Assembly: GCA_029964075.1 (NCBI GenBank) | Contig: CM057135.1 | Coordinates: 10,752,863 to 10,816,862 of the forward strand | Direction of reading: 5' to 3' | Length of the DNA: 64,000 nt | Source: Patiria pectinifera | Taxonomy: Eukaryota; Echinodermata; Asteroidea; Valvatida; Asterinidae | Shown here: positions 21,990 through 31,286 of the stretch, one piece after another | How the letters are laid out: every line of letters begins with the position of its first letter | Numbering within the stretch: the first letter of the stretch is position 1 | Translations under genes and position numbers: made by a program | The notes under the pieces: model-generated | Databases searched by the model: none | Seen by the model: only the letters and a program-made list of their open reading frames with translations | What the model was told of the DNA's origin: nothing

Positions 21990-22418
21990 GAGAGATGTTG
22001 GGGGTGTTCTTATTTCCACACATATTCCTTTGAGTTGTTTGTGTGTTCCTTTTGACATGATTCGTCTGTTTGAAGAGTTTAGAAATAGTACTGTAAAATT
22101 GTAAAGAGCGAACATTTTGGTAAAACAACAATTTTTATGAAAAACCTGAGTTCACATTAGTTCACTTTGGTAATATTCGCTGTTCTTAGTGCAAAACGTA
22201 TTTTTGTTTTTGATTAAGCGTACAAGTTAATTTTCGTACGTCGCCTCTAGGTTCGGCAGTCAATAAATCGTTTTGATAATCAGACATCCAAGCTTGGGGG
22301 TATGACGATATTTTCGGGTGCTAATGGATAATCGTTATGCTTGGCGTGTAGATCGTGCGGGTATACTAAATTTACTTCAAAAAAGTAACCGGTGTTTGAC
22401 GTTTATTAAGCGTTATTA
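21990..22418 (-). mobile_element. Polinton fossil: DNA polymerase B part, left of Harbinger
   Basis: A minus-strand remnant of a protein-primed DNA polymerase B. Blocks such as NTGYFFEVNLVYPHDLHAKH, then NDYPLAPENI, are characteristic of Polinton polymerases. It is the continuation of the polymerase remnant on the other side of the Harbinger element (29024-29455), as the ATT duplication at both junctions shows. It is broken, with several breaks, and old. Confidence 0.75.
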
Positions 22419-22572
22419 GCGAGGTTTCGATTGCGAACGGTTAGTGTGCACGACTACAATTAGCTACACGTCACGAACGTGTACGCAGTCGTTCCGACGC
22501 GACAAGCAGAAGGGTTTCGATTATGACCTCACGGTTACGTTTAGGATAACTGTTGAGGGCGCACTCTTCAAG

Positions 22573-23637
22573 ATGGCAGCGCCCGTGAGACTACTCGATT
22601 TTGCACTTGAAGATGAAGATGACGATTTGATGTTCATCCTCTTGGCCAATGCACCGATACCAACGAGAGTCACATTCAATCCAGAGTGGCCCAGGTTTGA
22701 TATAGTGACACTTACAAATATTCAGTGCTTGGATAAGTTCAGATTTTTGAAGGATGACATTTACCGGCTACGAGATTTACTTGGACTTCCTGAAAAACTA
22801 ATTTTAAAGAACGGGTCCACTTGCGGTGGTCTTGATGCTCTTTACATGGTGCTCAGAATATTTGCTTACCCAAATCGCCTATCTGACTAGGAGGAGTTGT
22901 TCGGGAGGCCAAAATCCACACTTTCACTGGTTATCAATGAGACCGTTGAATTTTTGTATGATTTGCATCACCATCGATTCCTATCCCTTGATAATCCATG
23001 GCTAGATCGTGCACAGCTACAAATTTATGCGGATGTTATCCATGACAAAGGGGCACCTTTGCAGAATTGCTTTGGATTTATAGATGGGACAGTTCGCCCA
23101 ATTTGTAGGCCAACTCGTCATGAGCGAGTGTGCTATAATGGGCACAAAAGGATACATGCCCTAAAGTTCCAGTCGGTGGTATTACCTTGTGGGTTGATGA
23201 CACATCTGTACGGCCCAGTAGAGGGGCGAAGACATGACAGCGCTCTTCTTCGCATGAGTGGACTTCTACAAGAATTTGAGAGAAGAAATCTGACCGATAG
23301 AAACGGATTGCCATTTGCACTTTACGGGGATCCTGCGTATCCACTCAGACGTTATCTACAAGCTCCATTCAAAGGGGCAAACGTAACAGCTGAGGAGCAA
23401 GAATTCAACTCAAGAATGTCATCAGTGCGAGAATGTGTTGAGTGGGAATTTGGAAAGATGATCAAACTATTCGCCTTCCTTGACTTTCGAAAGAACTTGA
23501 AAGTACTATTATCCCCAGTTGCAAAGTACTACCTGGTCGGCGGGCTTCTCACTAACTGCCATACTTGTGTCTATGGAAATCAGACAAGTAATTACTTCCA
23601 GTTGGACCCACCTTCCTTGGAGAACTATTTAACATGA
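22573..23637 (+). pseudogene. Harbinger transposase (DDE nuclease), one in-frame stop
   Basis: A reading frame of 355 codons from ATG at 22573 (context TCAAGATGGCAGC), interrupted only by a TAG at 22888-22890. The DDE_Tnp_4 nuclease motifs are present: D171 in FGFIDGTVRP, D253 in YGDPAYPL and E290 in ECVEWEFGK. The length fits the PIF/Harbinger family (about 350-400). The N-terminal part has a HARBI1-like layout. Apart from the stop the frame is clean, so decay is recent, or the stop is read through or polymorphic. The ATG lies about 150 bp inside the left inverted end, so the promoter should be at 22419-22572. Confidence 0.85.
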
Positions 23638-23639
23638 TT

Positions 23640-24307
23640 TTATCATTTACATAACCATCTTTTCTATGGGTCCTGAATATGCAAGAATTTAGTGATTTTT
23701 ATAACATTGGGCATTCTAGCTAGCCGACTATATAATTTTCTTCAAGCACACTTGAATCCTTGATTCTGATTGATAAATCCATGTTCAAATAAGACAAGGT
23801 CGTCCTGCAAGTGACAAGGTTGGTGTCCAGTGTGGAGTCGTTCAAGTTGTTTAGAGGGTGTTTGTAGAATTTTCAAAGTGTGGGTCGAACGAGTTTCTGC
23901 GTCTAGTTTGTGTCAATATTGTAAAAAATATCAAATGTGTGAGTTATATAAAACAAATCTTGAATGTATTTTGTTCGTGCAATGTAGCAGAATATTATCG
24001 CTTGGTAAATCTGGCTTTTCTTTTCCACTCGCTGCGCCTCGTGATTCGTGAAATGGAATAGTCCAGCTTTCAACTCCTGATTATAATCTGCGACGTTGCA
24101 CTCATGTGCATCCAATATTTGTAGTGTTATGACACACAAGATACAAAGCAAAAAAAAACCACATTATTATTATTATGGTTTATTAATAACACCAAAATGT
24201 TAGTGGAAGGAAAGACAGAAATCACATAACAGGGATATAATTTTATTAACCAAGCAAATTTTGGAAACCCAAAATATCAAACCTTCTTCGTGAATTAAAT
24301 ATTTTAA
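23640..24307. other. Transposase 3' flank, nothing recognised
   Basis: AT-rich 3' flank of the Harbinger transposase. It contains a short (ATT)n run at 24164-24175 and a poly-A run just before it. There is no ORF of note and no clear polyadenylation signal close to the stop codon. Confidence 0.5.
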
Positions 24308-24713
24308 CAGGGGCGTATTTTCGCAACCCTGAACAGAAACATGTTTCTGATGTAAACATTGGTGATCACAAACAAGTTTTTAGTCCGCGAAAACGAGTCC
24401 GTAACCAGAAACAATTCGTGGCGTATGCAATCATATATAAGGACAACATTCTCATAGTATACTGTGCAAATGTATTTTTTTAAAGTGAATACTAGATTGT
24501 TCAATTATTCAATTTGTTGAGTGATTTCTCAACAAATTCCAGCGTAACTGTTAACGCCCCCTCCCGAATTTTGAAACCAGGCATAACCTAGCCTAAATCT
24601 TGGTTACAGTTTGGTCGGAACAATTACGTCCTCACAACTCAACCGATCTCGCGAAAATGCTGAACCAATGACCAATGCACAAACATGTTTCTGGTCGTCA
24701 AAACTCGCCCCTG
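24308..24713. mobile_element. hAT-like MITE with CAGGGGCG ends
   Basis: A 406-bp element starting CAGGGGCGTATTTTCGCAAC and ending with the reverse complement of CAGGGGCGAGTTTTGACGAC. Further inside, CAGAAACATGTTT and CATTGGT also occur in both arms in inverted order. CAGGGGCG ends are common in hAT MITEs. I could not find the expected 8-bp target duplication, so the class is tentative. It is inserted in the Harbinger element. Confidence 0.65.
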
Positions 24714-25214
24714 GATTGGGGGGGGGGGGTACAAAGTAAAGGGTTGTCTCACCAGGCTTCTCGAAATATCTTTAGGTGGTATGCTCTGTCTGTTTTCAGA
24801 ATTCAACAAGGTGTGTTGGGGGGTGCAAAAAGTTTTTTGTTCCAATTACAAATGAGAAGGCAAAAAAAGTATACGTTTTGGGGTTTTATGAACACTTTCA
24901 ATTATTAAAGTGTCTGCAAATAATACCTTACCCCTACAACCTTTGCCTAATGGTTTAGATGTACACCATTTATACTGAACTTGCATCATACAATGTATAA
25001 ACAAATATTAAGAATGTACATAAATCAACCAACATGTACATGTTCATACAGCATATGTTACTGGCAGCGTGAATAATTGTCAAATGTGAACATGTCTTTG
25101 AATTTTGACAAATTTAAAACTGGATCTTGGAAGGTTAATAAAAAAAAATTGTCACTTTAAACCGTGTCATCATATTGACCCAATCAGAAATGATTCCAGG
25201 GCAAAACTTAACTT
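24714..25214. other. Low-information stretch inside Harbinger
   Basis: AT-rich sequence with a 12-base G run at 24718-24729 and no ORF of note. Nothing recognised. Confidence 0.5.
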
Positions 25215-25725
25215 GAACTTACAGCCACTTTTTAAAGAGGGGCTCTATTGTCAAATTAAGTTTTGTGATACACTCATTTTCCAATAGAGTCCTTATTAAA
25301 AAGTGTGAAAGAGATCACAGGCACGTTAAAGTGGTGTAAAATGTCATTTTATTTCATACTCTTCCAGTGCAAAATGCTTTAACATCCAAAGACAACAGTG
25401 CCGTCACATTTCAAATATACAGGTCTGTATATTTTTGCACAAGAAATATGTACTTCATCCCTGAATCCCCATAATATTCAGTCAAGTCAGTGTTGAAATT
25501 GACTTTTTGAAGAATGAAAAAATCTTGTTTGGAATGTTACAGTCACGTTTCAGATTATGCTCTGAAAGGGTATGGGATTAAATGACATTTTACACCACTT
25601 AAACGTGAGGTTGGAGACTTGTAATTTTTTCACTAATAAGGACTGTATCTATTGGAAAATGAGTGCATCACAAAACTGAACTTGACCTTAGAGCCTCTCT
25701 TCAAAGTTTTGTTTGCAGCTATTGT
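25215..25725. repeat. Long inverted repeat (fold-back), about 150-bp arms
   Basis: The left arm (about 25215-25362) and right arm (about 25572-25725) are inverted copies. Matching blocks include TTTTGTGATACACTCATTTT / CCAATAGA, CCTTATTA and AAGTGGTGTAAAATGTCATT. The arms are about 80 percent identical, with a spacer of about 210 bp. There is no clear target duplication and no ORF. It is probably an old MITE or fold-back; transcribed, it would form a long hairpin. Confidence 0.75.
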
Positions 25726-26053
25726 AGAAGGTCTTTTAAACATGTGCAGAGTCCTTTTTATGGGATAATAAAACGATTATTTTCTTTATATTTATGGCAG
25801 AATCTTCTTTGGCACTCTCTGGCTCAAATGCATTTTTTTTGGGGGGGGGGGCAAAACCATTAATGTACATGCTTGAATACCTGACTTCCAACACAACAGC
25901 AACGTGCAAGATAAAACTTCAAAATTTGAACATTAAAACAGAGTAGCCTATTCAAATCCGGTGTAGGCATAACATTTTGGAATGCTGCTATCACTGACAC
26001 ACTAGTTTAAGAACCTGATTTCAAAGCAGTTGTGTCCTGAAATCTGTGGAACC
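25726..26053. other. Spacer downstream of Myb-like gene
   Basis: A short AT-rich spacer with a G run near 25841-25852. It should contain the 3' UTR and polyadenylation site of the minus-strand Myb-like gene, but no clear AATAAA signal is apparent close to its stop codon. Confidence 0.4.
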
Positions 26054-27664
26054 TTACTTTTTTATTAAAGTCATCATCAGTTTCATCATTTCGTTGTCTT
26101 TTTCCAGCCTGGCTTCTCTTTCCTTTTTTTCTAACTCAAACTTTTCTCGCTCAAATTCCAGTTTGTCTTCAAGGTACTTGACATATGAGTCCGACGCTGT
26201 ATTTCGGCGTTTCCTTTGTGGTGGGGTCAGCTCCGGGTCTGAAGAAAAATAAAATAACAAAAAAATATGACAACCTTATAAAACATATTCTTTCTTTGTT
26301 TAAAACCAGTAATTTAATAGGAAAACAAGAAAGTTAAAAAACTTTTGACTGGAAATATGATGATAACAATTTGGGAGGCTAATCATCTTTTAATGGCAGC
26401 TGAGAAGCTGAATTGGGAAGGACACGGCTACAAAGTGGTCGAGCTGCAGGCATGCGAGGGCACTTTTGGCAGTCAGCCACATTGACCCATAAGGCCTTGT
26501 CACTCTGGAGAATTTTTACAGGCAGCCTTGAGGCAACCAACTGCACTGCAAGAATAGGGAACACCTCGATAGTACAAAATACATGTACATTTTTCTAAAA
26601 ATATATCTTGCTATCCCCAAGTAAATTATGTAAAAATTAAATGTAAATATGTTTTTTTCCTGGAAATCGCCAGGAGTGGTTGCCTATAAATTGCCTAGTA
26701 CGTGTGGCATGGCCTCTATATGACCACTGAGCTCCGCCAGAGATCGAAAGTGTTTGTTTTTTCTGGTGGGGGTGGGGGGAATCGGAGGGCCCGGAGAAAA
26801 CCCTTGTGGCACAGGAGAGCACCAACGCAAAACTCTATTCACATTATGGCCTAGCCGGGAATCGAAAATGGGCCAACGGTGGTGAGAAATGAACGCTTTA
26901 CGCACTACACCACCCATGCCATCCAAAATAATGTTCAAATTATATTTAAGGTCACGGGAAATTTACCTGTTATGTCATCATTCCTGGTCTTCGTTGCAGA
27001 TAGGAATTTCATCGCTACTTCTCGTATGATTACACCCTGCCTCTCTTTTTCAGCTTCTTCAGACTTTCTTTTTATCTGTGCCAACTTCCTCTCCTCATTA
27101 AAGTCAGCAAGTTCTGTTAGGAGTTGTATTCTTTCATCGTATTCCTCATCTGTACCAGAGCTGGAAAGGTAATTGTTTTGAGATTAGAACATTACCAGAC
27201 ACTCAGCTCGTATTCAATAGGGAAATCCTAGATTGTACAAATTCCGCAGATTGCAAAGAACACCATCAGGGTCATTCTCAAGATTGAGCACTCAAATCTA
27301 TAGAGTGCCCCTAAATTTGAATACTTTGTACAGGGAAAATGATGGATATGAAGGTCTATTGTTATACATTTTGTAAACATTAGAAATAAAATAAAAATAG
27401 TTGGATTCAAAAAAATGAAAAAGCTTCTTACGCCCTAAGAGAGCTCATTTCTGCTCTTCTATGACAATCCTGAAGATGTCGGTATCTGTCTCTGCACGCC
27501 CTTAGTGTAACATAAATATGTTTGGCCTTGATGGCATCATTGATGTTCTTGTGGATTACTTCCCATGCTTCTTTTGAAAGTCCTTGGCCGTCTTCACTTG
27601 AAAGTGCCAACGCCTCCCTCAGGAGTACAATGTCCAGGCCAGGATAAAATCGAGCAGTCTTCAT
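26054..27664 (-). CDS. Myb/SANT-like DNA-binding protein, three coding exons, intact
   Basis: The exons read from the minus strand are 27664-27432, 27160-26967 and 26238-26054. Both introns have GT-AG ends (donors GGGC|GTAAG and ACAG|GTAAA; acceptors TTTCCAG and TTCTTCAG). The frame is kept across both junctions, giving 203 residues and a TAA stop. Residues 1-75 form a Myb/SANT or trihelix-like domain (LREALALSSEDGQGLSKEAW, then VTLRACRDRYRHLQ). Next comes SGTDEEYDERIQLL, a motif often found after this domain, and the C-terminus (about 150-203) is a long charged coiled coil. A splice acceptor (TTTCAG) lies just before the ATG, so an upstream noncoding exon is likely. In Harbinger elements the Myb-like protein binds the ends and carries the transposase into the nucleus. 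It could also be an unrelated captured gene. Confidence 0.75.
26640..26922 (-). mobile_element. tRNA-derived SINE
   Basis: On the minus strand the element starts GGCATGGGTGGTGTAGTGCG, with an A-box-like part (TGGTGTAGTGCGTAAAGCG), and continues to TTTTCGATTCCCGG, which fits a pol III B box. A body like that of widespread invertebrate SINEs follows (TTTTGCGTTGGTGCTCTCCT, GTGCCACAAGGGTTTTCTCC). It lies in the second intron of the Myb-like gene, in the same orientation. The 3' limit is not certain. The copy is diverged. Confidence 0.6.
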
Positions 27665-27777
27665 TGCAATTCTGAAAGAATTAAAACACATAAACAAAAT
27701 TAAAAAGAAAGTTATGTTTTGGGGAAACGTTTTACAAATTTCTGGACGACAAAACGTAGGCCTAACATTAAGTAGCC

Positions 27778-28093
27778 CTGCCTACGCTAGGCCTATAGCC
27801 CTAGTCAATGGCCCGCACTGAGTAGACTCTACATGCTGGGCCATACAGATATTGTTTCCCAAAGTTGAGGATTTGAAAATAAAAAAGAACCAACAATTTT
27901 ATTGCAATCATTCCAACTAATACTCGAAGGGTGGGTTCACTTACCCGTACCTCTCAATATTCCCCCAAAATTAGGACTTTCCCGTGCTTCCTTCTGGTGA
28001 AATTTGTCTGTTAAAAAAAAAAAAAAAAAACTTGTCAACCCAGCATGTAGAGTCTACTCAGTGTGGGCCATAGACTAGGACTACCCTAGGCCT
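27778..28093. repeat. Fold-back repeat with TAGGCCTA-rich arms
   Basis: The left arm (27778-27841) holds GCTAGGCCTA, ATGGCCCGCACTGAGTAGAC and TCTACATGCTGGG. The right arm (28036-28093) is its inverted copy, about 85-90 percent identical. The spacer is about 195 bp and contains a run of A. It sits in the presumed first intron of the Myb-like gene. A MITE is likely, but no duplication was found at the ends. Confidence 0.75.
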
Positions 28094-28154
28094 AGCACAA
28101 ACTGAGGCCTAGTTCTCACTCTTTCTTTTTCAATCAAATTTTAAAGATCTATTA

Positions 28155-28522
28155 GGCGAAGTAAAAAAACACGTTTCTCGTCCCAACCTGCTTCCTTTTT
28201 GGAGACCGCCTGGATTTTCTTATAATGTTTTTTTTTTTTTGGAAAATGCAGTAAAAAACACCGAAAAAGTCCACTAATTCATCGGAAAATAAATCCCAAT
28301 AGGGGCCTACCAAAACAACAAAATGACACTGTAAATACGTTCACTTCTCTTGTCCAACTTGTCTTGCATTTCAAAAAGTGTCTTTGAACAGTGACAACAC
28401 CAACGGTTGCAAGAAATTTTAAAATGGCGGCCATCTTGAAAAAAAAAAACTTAATATAAAAAAGCCCCTCTTCCTCCTTTTTTCAAAAACCCGGACGAGA
28501 AACATTTTTTTTTCATTCGGCC
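28155..28522. mobile_element. Harbinger-type MITE (TTA target duplication)
   Basis: A 368-bp element. The left end GGCGAAGTAAAAAAACACGT leads into TTCTCGTCC; the right end is the inverted copy (GGACGAGAAAC, T run, CATTCGGCC). TTA flanks both sides (28152-28154 and 28523-28525). Inside is a palindrome AATGGCGGCCATCTT (28423-28437) that resembles two opposed YY1 sites. It is inserted in the first intron of the Myb-like gene. It is of similar length but different sequence to the MITE at 6168-6538. Confidence 0.78.
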
Positions 28523-28873
28523 TTAGCGTGCGACTTCTTGCATTTTGTCAATGTCAGCTCAGCGTCACTAGGTAAAAAAATTTAACACCCTGAACAAAAA
28601 TGGCTGGGCCTTCTTAAGTTAAGTAAAAAACGATTACTGTACTGTAGCCAAGCGCATAGGCCTGGGCTACGTGCACTAACTTAATGCTAAACAAGGCTGA
28701 ACGTAACGTTACAAGCAAAATACAGATAACACAACCAAAATACAGATAACACACATCATACCTAATCAAACATGAATGCTGACATTCTAAACTATATGAC
28801 TGATTCATTACTTGTGCTTTTCGCTTGAAATTTAGACAAAATTACTGACTTTTTACTATCCGTTTTCACTTAC

Positions 28874-28990
28874 GTTTAGCAGAGCTGTTATTCGTGTTGA
28901 CGACGATTTACAGACTGTACCGATAGTGTAAAAGTCATACTGCGCATGCACGCGCAAAAAGTGATGACGTCAGAGCCACTAAAAGTCGTC
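28874..28990 (-). other. Candidate noncoding first exon of the Myb-like gene
   Basis: A donor-like site (AAAC|GTAAGTG, intron starting 28873) faces the acceptor at 27672 just before the Myb-like ATG. The DNA between it and the right inverted end is GC-richer and holds TGACGTCA (28970s), a CRE-like palindrome. A noncoding exon with the promoter near the element end is plausible. Start and use are inferred. Confidence 0.4.
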
Positions 28991-29023
28991 GTTCCGCTAA
29001 CCGTGCGTAATCGAAACGTCGCT

Positions 29024-29455
29024 ATTATTCTTTCTGCAGTAAACGGTTTCGAGGCCGTCCATTTAAAATCCTTATACGGTAGATATTTACTCATAGCCCA
29101 ACCGTACAGATTGTAGGCATCCAGATAAGCGATATAACTCGACGGTTTGTTTGAATTGTAGTCATCGAGATATTCATTGTTTGCTTTGTAATGTCTTATT
29201 TTACCCACGCTAGATATTCCCCCTCGATTTGCTTTTGCAAAATAAAAATGTCTGTCTACGTCTGGCAACAACTCGAGTTTAGCTTCGGAGTGTTTTAACA
29301 GAGCATCCCACGACAATCCGGGTGCTGTATAATAGCTAGCTGGATCTAACCCGAAGTTTGTGATACATGTTTGTCTAAAGTTTTCAAATACGCTAGCTAG
29401 TAATAACGTGTCGGTAGTCACGTACAAGTCGTGATATTCTCCTAGATTTTGTATG
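29024..29455 (-). mobile_element. Polinton fossil: DNA polymerase B part, right of Harbinger
   Basis: A protein-primed polymerase remnant on the minus strand. It reads YVTTDTLLLASVFENFRQTC, then PGLSWDALLKHSEAKLELL, GGISSV and YIAYLDAYNLYGWAMSKYLP, the palm-domain blocks of Polinton PolB. The Harbinger element interrupts it at 29023/29024. The right boundary, about 29455, abuts the gypsy-2 leader. It is part of the same old broken copy as 21990-22418. Confidence 0.85.
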
Positions 29456-29612
29456 TTTTTGCGATTTTTTCCTGGGAGTCGAATTCAAACCTGGTGACCC
29501 TGACATTGGCCGAAACTTTTTCATTTACATTTTCATTCCGTTGGCTAACATTAAAAATAAAATTCGTAGCGTTGTATAAAAATATTTCTCATAAGTAGTT
29601 CATAAGTAGGGA

Positions 29613-30146
29613 ATGATTCGTTGTTTATTCGCTGCGGATTCGCGAGGACATAATTTCAACAAGTATTCCAAAGCATCACAGTTTCCTTTTGCCATTGATT
29701 ATTTGACATATCGCGGTGCTAAAATTTATAATCTTGTAGGTCCAGTTGTCCGGAAACTTCATACTTACAATCAATCCGACCAAGTGATAGTCAGATTAGC
29801 CGCAGGAATTAATGATTTAACAACTTTTGTTTATGATACAACTCGCGATAGAAGAGTACTTAAGCCTTCCCAGCATACTGCCGACAGTTTATTTTCGGAA
29901 CTGCTTAATTTTAAGGAGGCGATTTTAACTGCACGACCCAACACTTACGTTGCATTTGCGACAATTCCACCTGTTTCATTTGCCAAATTCCAGTCGAGTA
30001 AGAAACTCGCAATACCAATTCTTTCTGAAGACGAACTTCGTTCTTTTCAACGCGAACTTGATGCCACTTTAGACGATGTAAATAGTCGAATTATAAATCA
30101 CAACCAAGTCAAGCAACAAGGTGTTAGCTTAAGAACGTTATCCTAG
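29613..30146 (+). CDS. gypsy-2 SGNH-hydrolase-like ORF upstream of gag
   Basis: A 177-residue ORF. It has a DSRG motif at residues 9-12 (block I of SGNH/GDSL hydrolases, with the nucleophile serine) and AAGINDLT near residue 64 (GxND, block III). SGNH-like esterase domains are known in ORF1 of some LINEs and as separate ORFs beside DIRS and other retroelements of invertebrates. Here it precedes gag of a gypsy element. Its role there, if any, is unknown. It could be a leader ORF of the same element or the remains of another element. Confidence 0.55.
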   Translation: MIRCLFAADSRGHNFNKYSKASQFPFAIDYLTYRGAKIYNLVGPVVRKLHTYNQSDQVIVRLAAGINDLTTFVYDTTRDRRVLKPSQHTADSLFSELLNFKEAILTARPNTYVAFATIPPVSFAKFQSSKKLAIPILSEDELRSFQRELDATLDDVNSRIINHNQVKQQGVSLRTLS

Positions 30147-30384
30147 CATAATTCACTCCGGAAGAGCGCAAAGAGAACTCACCGTGGAAAAACCACAAGC
30201 GTTATAAGGAACCATTTCGCTCATCTGTATGATGGTCTACACGGCGATTCAAAACTAAAACAGCGATGGTTTTCTGAAATGTGTAGATCCTTTTCTTTTG
30301 ACCGACAGGCACTTCGAAGTAATTCTTCAGTTTAGAAATTGTGTACATACGTTTCATTTAATTTAAGTATATTTGTTCCCCAAG

Positions 30385-31260
30385 TATGGCCAAAGCACCA
30401 GAGACAGTAGAACCTTTGTATGCGGTTAGCCTTAAATTGCCACCTTTTTGGCCACACGATCCTACAATATGGTTCGCGCAAGTAGAGGCGCAGTTTCAAA
30501 CTCGCCAAATTACAAGCCAGTCAAGTTCGCGTATGTAGTATCGTCACTACAACCAGAAATCGCGCAAGAAGTTCGGGACCTACTAATTAGCCCTCCTGAA
30601 GGTGACCAATATGACAAGTTAAAATCGGAACTCGTTAAACGAACATCAGAATCCGAGCAAAAAAGATTGCACCAACTTTTAATTTCTGAGGAACTCGGCG
30701 ATAGAAAGCCATCACAGCTTCTCCGCCGTATGAAGCAACTTCTAGGAGAAAACAATCTCGAAGAAAACATCTTACGACAATTTTTTCTCCAACGTTTGCC
30801 TCAGAACATACAGCTGATATTGGCATCGACTAGCGATAGCGTAGACTTAGAACAGTTGGCAGTTATTGCCGATAAAATCTTAGAAGTCGCATCTCCGCCC
30901 ACAGTAGCCACTTCTACCGAAGTGAATGCAATTTCCTCATCCCACGCAATTGAATCGCGAATGGATGAATTACAAAGTCAGGTCAACCAATTAACAGCTC
31001 TAGTTCAAACACTTGTTGTTAACAGTCAACAAAGTAAACGTAACCGTGACTTTTCCACCCGTGGGCGTAGTCGAGAGCGTTCTAAAAGTAAAAGTAAAAA
31101 TACCGAAAGATACAGAAGTCCGTCTAAGTCTAGAAGTGACGTACCACGCGCGGGTTCTGAGTGCTGGTACCACTGGCGATTTGGAGACAAAGCTACTAAA
31201 TGTGTCAAACCTTGTTCCTACACTGAGACTAAACCTAAGGCGGCATATCAGGAAAACTAG
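30385..31260 (+). CDS. gypsy-2 gag
   Basis: A gag region. The start is visible as [20 protein letters not shown] and continues as [20 protein letters not shown] and [17 protein letters not shown]. This is a widespread animal gypsy gag type. The C-terminal part is serine/arginine-rich ([14 protein letters not shown]) before a weak zinc-knuckle-like [14 protein letters not shown]. It binds RNA and forms the particle in related elements. Confidence 0.75.
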
Positions 31261-31286
31261 AAAGCCAGCAACTAGGGACGACGAGT

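Larger units (their letters stand above)
22419..29023. mobile_element. PIF/Harbinger DNA transposon with transposase and Myb-like gene
   Basis: A 6.6-kb element. The left end (AGCGAGGTTTCGATTGCGAACGG with TTAGTG next) and the reverse complement of the right end (AGCGACGTTTCGATTACGCACGG with TTAGCG next) match at about 25 of 29 positions. ATT flanks both ends (22416-22418 and 29024-29026), a 3-bp duplication as expected for Harbinger. It encodes a DDE transposase on the plus strand (22573-23637) and a three-exon Myb/SANT-like gene on the minus strand (27664-26054). The two genes are convergent, each starting near one end. A Harbinger needs both proteins to transpose. It carries later insertions: a hAT-type MITE, two fold-backs, a SINE and a MITE. 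Confidence 0.75.

Noticed and set aside
26880-26922. Functional tRNA gene
   Set aside because: A- and B-box-like words only, without a cloverleaf; the downstream body fits a SINE.
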